64,000 nucleotides of DNA, taken from NCBI RefSeq assembly GCF_014297285.1, contig NZ_JACOQI010000012.1:32376-96375 (forward strand), read 5' to 3'. The position numbers were made by a program, and so were the translations under genes. The notes beneath the pieces are model-generated. The model ran no database searches. It saw only the letters and a program-made list of their open reading frames with translations, and was not told the DNA's origin. Origin of the DNA: Dysosmobacter segnis. GTDB taxonomy: Bacteria > Bacillota > Clostridia > Oscillospirales > Oscillospiraceae. This document shows, one piece after another, positions 17,347 through 25,374 of the stretch. Each line of letters opens with the position of its first letter. The first letter of the stretch is position 1.

Positions 17347-17517
17347 TTATGGCTTTCTCTTCACGCCAAAGCTCCAGAAGAGGAGGGAAACGATTACTAT
17401 CAACGGAACAAAGGTACCTGTGCTTATTACATTCAGAAGATATAGCGCAATTAGGCCGGTCTCAGCGGCAGTGGCAAGCAGCCTTGCAATAAGACTCCGT
17501 TTCATGAGCTTTTTCAT
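17347..17517 (-). CDS. 56-residue basic membrane peptide
   Basis: Read directly: ATG at 17517 to TAA at 17347, preceded by AAGGAGT at a good distance. It begins MKKLMKRSLIARLLA and contains two hydrophobic stretches (about 9-29 and 34-48) and ends FGVKRKP. The positive N and C ends around hydrophobic segments suggest a hairpin membrane peptide with both ends inside. It lies between a DUF3139 gene (17 bases upstream) and the lipoprotein gene (35 bases downstream), all in one direction. Similar tiny membrane proteins are common near Bce-type transporters; function unknown. Confidence 0.6.
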   Translation of the reverse strand: MKKLMKRSLIARLLATAAETGLIALYLLNVISTGTFVPLIVIVSLLFWSFGVKRKP

Positions 17518-17534
17518 GATTTACTCCTTGTATA

Positions 17535-17912
17535 TCACTCTTTAATAGGAGGGTACTTACACTTACCATCATAAGGATATTCTAACACAACAGAGTTTTT
17601 CTCGTCAATAATAGTCAATGTCATTCTATTAAAACGCAATGGTTCACCTTTTTTGTGCGTCCATACCTCATAATGATAATAATACTTGTTGTTTATATCA
17701 TCATTAAAAGTGACAACTATCAAATATCCTCCTTGCTTCCAGTCTTTAACCGGCTTTTTAATGGCGATATTGTCAGGATCTATTCCTTGTTTATCTATAT
17801 AAGTTTCGAAGGCTTTTTGTGCAAATGCTTTTTGTAATGGATATTGGTATATAGCTATGCCAAGAATGATTATACCTAACACCAACAACACCATTCTCTT
17901 TTTCTTGCCCAT
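17535..17912 (-). CDS. DUF3139-like membrane-anchored protein
   Basis: 125 residues with an N-terminal basic start and one hydrophobic segment at 6-25, then FAQKAFETYIDKQGI and a strand-rich domain with GGYLIVVTFNDDINNKYYYHY. This order matches the DUF3139 family of small secreted or anchored Firmicute proteins. The gene is clearly more A+T rich than its neighbours (many AAA, ATA and TAT codons), a sign of separate origin. It follows the XRE regulator gene by 24 bases and precedes the 56-residue peptide. Confidence 0.65.
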   Translation of the reverse strand: MGKKKRMVLLVLGIIILGIAIYQYPLQKAFAQKAFETYIDKQGIDPDNIAIKKPVKDWKQGGYLIVVTFNDDINNKYYYHYEVWTHKKGEPLRFNRMTLTIIDEKNSVVLEYPYDGKCKYPPIKE

Positions 17913-17936
17913 AGCTGCACTCCTTTTGAAAATGCG

Positions 17937-18314
17937 TTATTTCAGTTGCGGCATAGGCGCATAACTCAACGCCATAATTGCAAAAATCAAAGCTACAAAT
18001 ACGAGCAGAGCAACAGCGATGATTTTCAGCACACGCCGCGTCCGATGGTTTCTGATGGCAAGCTGCGTGTTGATGCGAGACAGTTCTTTTGCCAACCGGT
18101 TCGGTTCCTCTTCGTTTTCCACCTGGGTTCCAAGAAGCTCGCTTACGGTCGTTTCGAGAATGACGGCAATTTTTATCAACTGTTCAGAATCAGGAACAGA
18201 CATTCCTTTTTCCCATTTTGAAATGGTCTGTCTGACAACATGAAGGCGTGATGCCAATTCCTCCTGTGAAAGACCTCGCTCTTTTCGCTTCAACCGAAGA
18301 TTTTCATGAAGCAC
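17937..18314 (-). CDS. XRE family regulator with C-terminal membrane helix
   Basis: 125 residues from a GTG at 18314, chosen for its AAAGGTG ribosome site; the frame is open further upstream but without support. Helix-turn-helix at about 2-58 (LRLKRKERGLSQEELASRL, then RQTISKWEKGMSVPDSEQL), followed by a coiled linker and a membrane span at about 95-117. Membrane-tethered XRE proteins of this form are frequent in Clostridia and may link an envelope signal to transcription. First gene of the small-gene run that leads into the Bce-like module. Confidence 0.85.
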   Translation of the reverse strand: MLHENLRLKRKERGLSQEELASRLHVVRQTISKWEKGMSVPDSEQLIKIAVILETTVSELLGTQVENEEEPNRLAKELSRINTQLAIRNHRTRRVLKIIAVALLVFVALIFAIMALSYAPMPQLK

Positions 18315-18435
18315 GGAAACACCTTTTTTCTCTAAAGATTTCACGCATATTTTAGCAGGAACATCGCCGTTGCGGCAAGCAATGCAAATTAACATTCGTG
18401 AATTTGACCCATTTGGGCTCACTGGCAAAAGGCAT

Positions 18436-19842
18436 TCACTGTACCTCGCTGGGCTTTGTACCAACCTCCACAACATTATCGCAGCAGCTCTTGATCAGTT
18501 CCCTGTCGTGGGTGATCACGAGAATGGTTCTGCCGTTCCGCGCTTCGCTTCTCAGCCTTTCCGCGACGAGGCGCATATTCTGCCCGTCAAGGCCGCTGGT
18601 GGGCTCATCGAGAATCAGTATCCCGCGGCCGGAAAAGATGGCGCAGGCAATGGCAAGCCGCTGCTTCTGTCCGCCGGACAGGGTGGACGGGTGCGTGTCC
18701 CTGTACTCGTAAAGGCCAAATTCCTTCAGCAAGTGTCTGGCACGGTCTTTGCTTTCTTCTGTCAATTCGGTATTCAGCAGCAGCTCCTCCGCCACACTCG
18801 CCGTAAAAAACTGCGTTGACGTGTCGTTGCCGCAGTAATAGATCTCCCTGCGCCGGACTGCGGCTCTTGCTTTTTTCCCATCTATCAGGATATGTCCCCT
18901 TGTCTGCCTTGCCAGCCCGCAGAGGATCTGCGCAAGGGTGGTTTTCCCCGCGCCGTTTTGTCCCGTTATGGCGGTCACTTTGCCTTTCGGAAAGGAGAGG
19001 AAAATATCATCGAAAATGACTTCCCTGCGTATTCTTTTCGAGAGCCCTGCTGTCCTCAAGACGGCAGGGCTTTCGTCCGATACGGAGGGAGCGGGAAGGC
19101 TCTTTCCCTCGTGCGGAGAGCGCAGGCCCATACCTAATATATCTGCTTCCGGCAGAAGGAGCAAATCCTCCGGCGCATACTCGGCCGCTATTCTGCCGTC
19201 CCGCAGATATAAAAACCGGTCTGCGATCCCCATCAGCCAGTCGATCCGATGCTCCGCGAGGAGCAGGGTAAAGCCCTGTTCCTTGAGCTGTCGGAGGGTC
19301 TGCGCAAGCTGCCTTGTCCCGGCGGTATCGAGGTTGGACGTCGGCTCATCACACACAAAGACCTTTGGCTTCATGGCATATACAGACGCAATGGCCGCCC
19401 GCTGCTTTTCTCCGCTTGAGAGGATGTCAACTGCCCTGTCTTTCAAATGGGACAGCTTCAACGCCTCTATGGCAGCGTCCGTCCTCTCCCGTATCTCCTG
19501 AGTGGATAAGCCGTAATTCTCGCAGGGAAAGGCGACCTCTCCGGCAAGCTCGGAGGAAAAGAACTGGCTTTTGGGGTCCTGAAAAACGCTTCCCACCAAA
19601 CGCCCGATCTCCCATGTGGAAAGCCTTGATATATCCTTGCCGTCTATCCTCACGCTTCCGCTGAAGGCTCCGGGGTAATAGGACGGCGCAAGCCCGTTGA
19701 CAAGCCTTGTCACGGTGGTCTTGCCGCAGCCGGAAAGCCCCGTCAGCACGACGCATTCGCCGCTTTTTACCGAAAGGGAAATGTCCCGCACGCCTCTGTC
19801 TGAGTTTTCGTATTGAAAGGAAGCGTGTGTAAGCTCGATCAT
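18436..19842 (-). CDS. ECF transporter double ATPase (EcfA-EcfA' fusion), copy 1
   Basis: 468 residues from the ATG at 19842, which overlaps the EcfT stop (ATGA) and has AAAGGAG upstream. Two ABC ATPase domains lie in tandem: the first with GLSGCGKTT, LSSGEKQRAAIASV and VFVCDEPTSNLD; the second (from about 255) with GQNGAGKTT, LSGGQKQRLAIACA and LILDEPTSGLDG. The first signature reads LSSGE, a mild variation on LSGGE. It supplies the energy for the EcfT/MptD pair immediately upstream. It ends the long operon. An equivalent fused ATPase is encoded at 27125-28579. Confidence 0.92.
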   Translation of the reverse strand: MIELTHASFQYENSDRGVRDISLSVKSGECVVLTGLSGCGKTTVTRLVNGLAPSYYPGAFSGSVRIDGKDISRLSTWEIGRLVGSVFQDPKSQFFSSELAGEVAFPCENYGLSTQEIRERTDAAIEALKLSHLKDRAVDILSSGEKQRAAIASVYAMKPKVFVCDEPTSNLDTAGTRQLAQTLRQLKEQGFTLLLAEHRIDWLMGIADRFLYLRDGRIAAEYAPEDLLLLPEADILGMGLRSPHEGKSLPAPSVSDESPAVLRTAGLSKRIRREVIFDDIFLSFPKGKVTAITGQNGAGKTTLAQILCGLARQTRGHILIDGKKARAAVRRREIYYCGNDTSTQFFTASVAEELLLNTELTEESKDRARHLLKEFGLYEYRDTHPSTLSGGQKQRLAIACAIFSGRGILILDEPTSGLDGQNMRLVAERLRSEARNGRTILVITHDRELIKSCCDNVVEVGTKPSEVQ

Positions 19843-20537
19843 GCCATGCTCCTTTCCAAAACCAAATAGGAAGCCGTGACTATCGCACATGCGGCTGCCG
19901 CGATGTGATCCCGCGCCCCGGCCCTTTTCTCATAATAGCTGCCGCGCACGCCTGGGCGCTCCGCGCCTCTTGCAACGGCGGAAACGGAAAGCTGATCCGC
20001 AAGCTGCAACACCCGAAGAAGAAACGGAACCAGCACATACTCCATGCTCTGCACGGGATGTGCGAGCAGCTGTCCCGCTGCGGTCAGCCCTCGGTTTTTC
20101 ATGGACCTGCCTATGCCTTTCAGCTCCGTCCGCATGGTAGGGAAGAAGCGAAAGACCACAAGAAGCCCGAGAATAAACGGGGTGGGCATACGGAGGCGGG
20201 ATAAGAACGCGGAGAGCATCCCCGGCGGCGTGGTGATCAGATCCCATGACACCAGAAAGATTGGCGACAGATTCCAGAACATCAGAACATAAAATTCCGA
20301 AAAGACCGGCATGTGCAGCCCGTGGAAGCGGATGCCGTACAGCAGCAGCGCCAGCAGCAGATAAAAGCAGCCATAGGACGCGGCAAGGCGGAAATTCCGC
20401 TGTAGGACGAGATAAAGAAGTGCACCGCCGGTCAGGATGCAGGTGAGCAGCACATTCCCGCCGATCGTCACTCCAGCAAAGACGCACAGCAGCGCCCATA
20501 GCTTGACCGGCACCGCAAAGGATGCGTCCGCTCTCAT
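19839..20537 (-). CDS. EcfT-type transmembrane component, copy 1
   Basis: 232 residues, five to six membrane spans, in the CbiQ/EcfT family. The cytoplasmic coupling region is seen as FPTMRTELKGIGRSMKNRG and SVSAVARGAERPGVRG; the ARG box is the contact with the ATPases. Overlaps MptD (upstream) and EcfA (downstream) genes by four bases each. It differs clearly from the second EcfT at 28582, so the two modules are not a recent copy of each other. Confidence 0.9.
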   Translation of the reverse strand: MRADASFAVPVKLWALLCVFAGVTIGGNVLLTCILTGGALLYLVLQRNFRLAASYGCFYLLLALLLYGIRFHGLHMPVFSEFYVLMFWNLSPIFLVSWDLITTPPGMLSAFLSRLRMPTPFILGLLVVFRFFPTMRTELKGIGRSMKNRGLTAAGQLLAHPVQSMEYVLVPFLLRVLQLADQLSVSAVARGAERPGVRGSYYEKRAGARDHIAAAACAIVTASYLVLERSMA

Positions 20538-21136
20538 AGAACGCCGGCCTTCTTAAAATGCCTGCGGATCAGCCGGCTGCCCACCATGCAGCCTAAAAAG
20601 CCCATCAGTGTCGTGAACAGCAGAATAAAGGCCAGCCAGCCGGGAGAGGTGTAGTAACGCACATAGGAATCGATGTAGCTCTGCTCCATACCGCTTGCCA
20701 GCGCAAAATCGTAGTAGGTGTCCCAGAAGAACCAGATGGGCAGCAGATTGACCCCGTTGTACAGCAGGCTCGCCACCGTCCAGGCGGCGGTCAGCCGTTT
20801 CGGTTTTTGGCAGGAGCCTTCCTTCCAGAGAATCGCCTCGCAGAGGATTCCCACGAGAACATAATAAGGAAGCAAGAACCAGTTTCCCATCAGCAGGAAA
20901 ATCACGCCGAGGATCGTCATATAGATCAGCGTCACAAAACGCTTTCCGATCCGGCTGACCATGAGCATATAGACCGGCGCGCAGAGGAACATGGTGATCC
21001 CCACCGACAGCACCATGCTGACAAAGTCGTTGGCCATGCAGACCATATTGACGACGAACTGGATCACGATCAGCACTGCGGAGAGCAATACCGTTGTAAT
21101 AACATCCTTAACCGTCCACTTTTTCTTTTCGTCCAT
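20534..21136 (-). CDS. MptD family ECF substrate-binding (S) component, copy 1
   Basis: 200 residues, about five or six hydrophobic spans, starting MDEKKKWTVKDVITTVLL with GGAGGA nine bases before the ATG. The pattern matches the TIGR02185 (Trep_Strep/MptD) group of S components, whose natural substrate is not settled. It is followed by EcfT and EcfA, so this is a self-contained ECF importer. Only 27 bases separate it from the serine hydrolase gene upstream, so it is in the same operon as the rest. Confidence 0.85.
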   Translation of the reverse strand: MDEKKKWTVKDVITTVLLSAVLIVIQFVVNMVCMANDFVSMVLSVGITMFLCAPVYMLMVSRIGKRFVTLIYMTILGVIFLLMGNWFLLPYYVLVGILCEAILWKEGSCQKPKRLTAAWTVASLLYNGVNLLPIWFFWDTYYDFALASGMEQSYIDSYVRYYTSPGWLAFILLFTTLMGFLGCMVGSRLIRRHFKKAGVL

Positions 21137-21163
21137 AAATCCATTCCTCCGTTTTCTGTTAAT

Positions 21164-22987
21164 TTATACTACTGTTAAGAATCCGAGCATCCACGCAGAT
21201 ATAATTTGCAATGCAAATAAAACAATCGTAAGTACCGATGCTCTATTTTTTCTCTTTACAACATAGCTGAATCCCGTGAAAATCCCGCAGATGGCCGCTG
21301 CAATTCCTATACCTGCTACTATGTTCAGCTCCGTCGAAATAATTGTGTAAAGAGAAAACCAATGAAACATTCCGGCAATCCCCGCCGCACCAAGAATGAG
21401 CCCACATATGGGAAGTATAATCCTTTGCCATTGAAAAGAGCTGCGTTTACAAACGATCTTTGAGCCCAATATGATCAAAATGGCAAGCCACAGAACCATC
21501 AGCAGGATATAACTTCCCAATGACAGAAAGCTGCCGGCAAAGCCGTTTAGAGGTCCCGCGGGAACATAGTCATGAGCCAGTCGGAACGTCATGCTCGTCA
21601 CCCTACCGTCCAATACAGAGAAAGCAAGGCTTCTTTCCTCCGGTATCGCCTCGGCACAGTAGAACTGATATTCTCCCACAGGCTCGTACAGTAAATCCTT
21701 ATCGGAAAGGGGCGTTTTCAGCCGGAGATTTTCTTCTCCCTCTTTTGAGATTTGGATTATTTGCATTCGTGCTTGTATCTTGCCTGCATATGACCATGCG
21801 GATCGTGCCGGAAGATAGTCGCCAAATAGCATAGAGAAGTCACGTGACCCTACTTCCTGCTTCGGCGGTCGCGCATCCTGCTCGATGACTGCCTCCATGA
21901 TGGCGGAGCAGTAATCCGTTTCCATCACATTGGTCAGGATTAGGATTGCACATTCAGCTTCCGGTTCCACCCAAAACTGCGTCTTGAAGCCATAGGTTCC
22001 ACCCTCATGCCCGAGTATTCCGGGATGATTCGCATACTGCCAGAAGCCATGAGAAAGTCCGGCGTTTGCCCCATAGGAGCACCATGTCTCTTTAAACAAC
22101 CGCTCCTTTGTTTCCGGGCTTTTGAAGAGTCGTGTCTCCTCTCCTGGCGCTTTTGCCAGCCACTCGGCAAACAGAAGCAGGTCTGCGGCTGTGCCATTCA
22201 TGGCTCCTGCAGGATACATGCGGAGGTGCATCTCATCCTCCCGCCGAAATCCTTTTCCGGTATAAGAATAACCCTTCGCCTTGTGATCAAGGAGTCCATC
22301 CACATCCATCCAAAAGGGACCGACAGAGGTATGCGTCATACCCAGAGGCAAAAGAATATGTTCTTTGATATAATCCTTATAGCTTTGGCCGCTGGCTTCC
22401 TCCACGATCAACGCTGCAAGTGCCGCGCCGTAATTGGAATAGGCACTGACGGATCCCGGCGGATAGACCTGCTTGGGCTGGTGCGCAGATAGTACTTCTT
22501 TGAAGGGAATTTCCTCACTCGCGCTGTAATAGCGCAAATCCAGCAGTTCTTCCTCAAATCCTGCCGTATGGTTCATCAGGTGAAGTAAAGTAACCGGCTC
22601 AGCGAATCGCAGATTTTTCAAAAAGCCGTCCGGCAGATAGGTGCGGATATCCGTTTCCAGATCGATTTTCCTATCCTCAACAAGCTGCATCACGCTGACC
22701 CACACAAAGGTCTTTGATATGGAACCCCATTCAAAAACCGTGGTCTCCGGGTCCATGGCCGTATTGTTCTCCAAATCAGCAAAGCCATACCCCTTCGCAA
22801 ATACCGTATTGTCATACTCCGAAATTACGACACACGCGCCCGGAACCGTTTTGCCAATATATTTTTCGGAAACAGCGTTTGCGCTTGCCTCATATGCGTC
22901 CGGTGTACCGGATGCATATGCAGCAGGAGCGAGGAACACAATCATAATCAGCGCCGCAAGAAAGCATTGGAGGGTCTTGTATCTCAT
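21164..22987 (-). CDS. Exported beta-lactamase-fold serine hydrolase (class C/CubicO type)
   Basis: About 607 residues; the ATG at 22987 (MRYKTLQ) has GGAAAG just upstream and gives a clean signal peptide ending AAYA; ATG 22999 is possible. Counting from 22999, the SxxK motif is S93-I-S-K96, YxN is Y187-S-N189, and HEGGTYGF resembles the third box. After the catalytic part (to about 375) a linker domain precedes about four C-terminal membrane helices (about 485-605). This form is seen in FmtA/PBP4*-like and peptidase proteins of Firmicutes that act on peptides or cell wall at the outer face. Sits between the hydrolase gene at 23007 and the MptD gene; it could trim a peptide-like substrate before uptake (inference). 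Confidence 0.85.
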   Translation of the reverse strand: MRYKTLQCFLAALIMIVFLAPAAYASGTPDAYEASANAVSEKYIGKTVPGACVVISEYDNTVFAKGYGFADLENNTAMDPETTVFEWGSISKTFVWVSVMQLVEDRKIDLETDIRTYLPDGFLKNLRFAEPVTLLHLMNHTAGFEEELLDLRYYSASEEIPFKEVLSAHQPKQVYPPGSVSAYSNYGAALAALIVEEASGQSYKDYIKEHILLPLGMTHTSVGPFWMDVDGLLDHKAKGYSYTGKGFRREDEMHLRMYPAGAMNGTAADLLLFAEWLAKAPGEETRLFKSPETKERLFKETWCSYGANAGLSHGFWQYANHPGILGHEGGTYGFKTQFWVEPEAECAILILTNVMETDYCSAIMEAVIEQDARPPKQEVGSRDFSMLFGDYLPARSAWSYAGKIQARMQIIQISKEGEENLRLKTPLSDKDLLYEPVGEYQFYCAEAIPEERSLAFSVLDGRVTSMTFRLAHDYVPAGPLNGFAGSFLSLGSYILLMVLWLAILIILGSKIVCKRSSFQWQRIILPICGLILGAAGIAGMFHWFSLYTIISTELNIVAGIGIAAAICGIFTGFSYVVKRKNRASVLTIVLFALQIISAWMLGFLTVV

Positions 22988-23006
22988 CAGTCTTTCCATA
23001 GGGTCA

Positions 23007-23618
23007 TTACTCTATCGTCAGTCTAAAATCACAGCAGTCTCCGCCCTGTCCGAGCGTCTTTGTCCGTCCCCATTTGAGCTTTGGATGCATATGCCCGTAG
23101 GCCTCGTCATCCGCGCGGCAAAAGCCGGCCACAATCTCCGGGCAGCCGTATTTCACACAGGTGTCCTGATAGGGGCAGGCCAGCATGTCGAAGCACATTT
23201 CCTCTTGCTCTGTTCGTATCCAATTAGCCCGAAAACCGCAGTCCTCTCCAAAGGAGCTTTTTGTCATTTTGGCAAAGAACCTCGGCACCAGCTTATACAG
23301 ACCCGGTATCTTCATTGCCCCTCGGATTTTTGAACCAACGCCCGCTGCCCGCTTTTCATAATATCTATTCAGAAAAGCCGCCGCTTCCTCACGGGAGATT
23401 CCATTTCCCGTCATGGCGTCAAAGGCGGCGATGGCAGGATAGATGCGTTTCCTCGTATGCATATACATCTTTTTCGGCTCGTCGGCGTTTTCATTTACGA
23501 TTTCCGCATAACGTCTCCATGCATCTTCTATGATCGCGTCTGTCTTTTCCGCGCCATACTGTTTTTCCATTGCAGATACCGCTCCGGTCAAGTATCTTTT
23601 GTCTAACCTTCTATCCAT
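23007..23618 (-). CDS. L-2-amino-thiazoline-4-carboxylic acid hydrolase-like protein
   Basis: 203 residues from ATG 23618, which has AAGGTGGG in good position and overlaps the ABC gene end. It matches the ATC hydrolase family (PF14196): the middle GLYKLVPRFFAKMTKSSFG, the cysteine-rich CFDMLACPYQDTCVKYGCPE, and the C-terminal FCRADDEAYGHMHPKL. The named enzyme opens the thiazoline ring of 2-amino-thiazoline-4-carboxylate on the way to cysteine; many family members are uncharacterised. Its place among importer genes suggests it acts on an imported thiazoline or related compound. Confidence 0.82.
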   Translation of the reverse strand: MDRRLDKRYLTGAVSAMEKQYGAEKTDAIIEDAWRRYAEIVNENADEPKKMYMHTRKRIYPAIAAFDAMTGNGISREEAAAFLNRYYEKRAAGVGSKIRGAMKIPGLYKLVPRFFAKMTKSSFGEDCGFRANWIRTEQEEMCFDMLACPYQDTCVKYGCPEIVAGFCRADDEAYGHMHPKLKWGRTKTLGQGGDCCDFRLTIE

Positions 23619-25374
23619 GTGCTTTCCCACCTTTCAGCGTCCAGCCGATTGCCTGGCTGCGCATTCCCACAAAGCGCCTGTACAGGCCGTCTTCGCGCAT
23701 CAGCTCCTTATGGTTTCCGCGTTGAACGATCCTGCCGTTCTCCAGCACGATGATTTGATCTGCCGTGCGCACGGTGGACAGACGGTGGGCGATCATCAGG
23801 ATCGTTTTGCCTTTTGTCAGCTCCCGGATGGCCTTTTGCAGCTCCTGCTCGTTTTCGGGATCCACGCTGGCTGTGGCTTCATCCAAAATGACGATGGGTG
23901 CGTCCTTCAGAATTGCCCTTGCAATGGAGATTCGCTGCTTTTCTCCGCCGGAGAGGCTGGAGCCTCCTTCGCCGATCTTTGTCTGATAACCGTCGGGCAG
24001 CGTCATGATAAAGTCATGGCAGCAGGCTTTCTTTGCGACTGCTATGATTTCATCCTCGCTTGCGTCCGGTCTTCCAAACCGGATATTGTTCTCGACGGTG
24101 TCCTCAAAGAGATACACATTCTGAAATACGATGGCGAAATTCTTTAGAAGGCTGCCGCTGGTATATTCCCGCACATCCCGGCCGCCGAGCGTGATCTGTC
24201 CTTCCTTCACATCCCAGAAACGGGCAATCAGACCGACCAGCGTGGTTTTTCCGGCGCCGGAGGGACCAACAATGGCGCAGGAGCTTCCCTGGGGTACGCT
24301 TAAGCTGATTTGATGTAATACCTCCTTTTCCCCGTATCCAAAGGACATATTCTTCACTTCGATATTGAAATTTTCCGGCACAAGATCAGCCCCGTTTTCG
24401 TCCAGGGATGGAATGTCCATGATGTTATCCAGCCGGTCCAGGGAAGCCTCCACCGCGCGGGCAATGGAGGACATACTGCCCGCCACCTCCACGGCGGCAT
24501 AGATCATGAAGCTGGACACGAGAAGCAGCAGGCACTTCTCCGGTGTGATGCTTCCTCCTGCCAGAAGATAGGGCGCAAAAACCAGAATAGCCGCCCGTGC
24601 GAGCTTGAATACCGTCTGATAGAGCGCCGTCATTTTGGAAAACGCCTTTTCAAGCACGATATTTGCCTCTTTGCTTTCCTCAATTGCGGCGTCAACTGCT
24701 TTTCCGGTGCGCTCCGCCAGCCCAAACGCCTTGACTACGCCCATGCCCTGCACATATTCCAAAACGGCAGTGACCAGGCCAGCCTGGGCTGCCTGACGGC
24801 GGGGCGCGTATTTCCTGCCGACCTTGCCGATAAACGAATAAACGATGAGCGCCGCGGCAAGCCCGGCCAAAGAGATCAGCCCGATCCGCCACTCATAGAT
24901 CATAAGCCAAATGCCAATCACGATGGCGTGGATAAACCCGCCCGCCACATTTTCCATAATGGTAACGGACTGCTGCTCCAGATCACCAAGAGTGGTCGTC
25001 ACCGCCGCAGTGATATCACCGAGCCTGTTTTCATTGAAATAGCCCATAGGAGCCCTTTTCAGGCGTTCGCCGATCTCCATGCGCTTTTCCGACCCGAACG
25101 CGAAGCTGCCAAGAGTTCTGGCATTGGCAGAGAGATTGACAAATACAATTCGCCCTACAATGGAAACAATCATGATGCCAAGTGAAATCCAGATTGTGCT
25201 TTCAGGCATAACATCGCCGGAAAGCTGCTTCAGGATTCCTGTGAGCACCGTTAGAATGGCCATGATTGGGATCATCTCAAAGAATGAGCTGACAAGGTAT
25301 GCAAGAAAAGAGCGGATAAGACGCTTCTTCTGTAAGCCCGAGAACAACAAAAGTCTTTGAAACAACCTTATCAT
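23611..25374 (-). CDS. ABC half-transporter, YbtQ/IrtB-like (second of a pair)
   Basis: 587 residues from ATG 25374, overlapping the stop of its partner. Six-span membrane domain (about 15-300) and ATPase domain with GPSGAGKTTLVGL, FQNVYLFEDTVENNIRFG, LSGGEKQRISIARAI, Walker B IVILDEATASVDPENE and an intact H-loop. The wording DEATASVDPENE is typical of the YbtPQ/IrtAB group, exporter-fold ABC proteins known to import iron-siderophores in Yersinia and mycobacteria. It would work as a heterodimer with 25374-27125. Confidence 0.9.
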   Translation of the reverse strand: MIRLFQRLLLFSGLQKKRLIRSFLAYLVSSFFEMIPIMAILTVLTGILKQLSGDVMPESTIWISLGIMIVSIVGRIVFVNLSANARTLGSFAFGSEKRMEIGERLKRAPMGYFNENRLGDITAAVTTTLGDLEQQSVTIMENVAGGFIHAIVIGIWLMIYEWRIGLISLAGLAAALIVYSFIGKVGRKYAPRRQAAQAGLVTAVLEYVQGMGVVKAFGLAERTGKAVDAAIEESKEANIVLEKAFSKMTALYQTVFKLARAAILVFAPYLLAGGSITPEKCLLLLVSSFMIYAAVEVAGSMSSIARAVEASLDRLDNIMDIPSLDENGADLVPENFNIEVKNMSFGYGEKEVLHQISLSVPQGSSCAIVGPSGAGKTTLVGLIARFWDVKEGQITLGGRDVREYTSGSLLKNFAIVFQNVYLFEDTVENNIRFGRPDASEDEIIAVAKKACCHDFIMTLPDGYQTKIGEGGSSLSGGEKQRISIARAILKDAPIVILDEATASVDPENEQELQKAIRELTKGKTILMIAHRLSTVRTADQIIVLENGRIVQRGNHKELMREDGLYRRFVGMRSQAIGWTLKGGKAHG

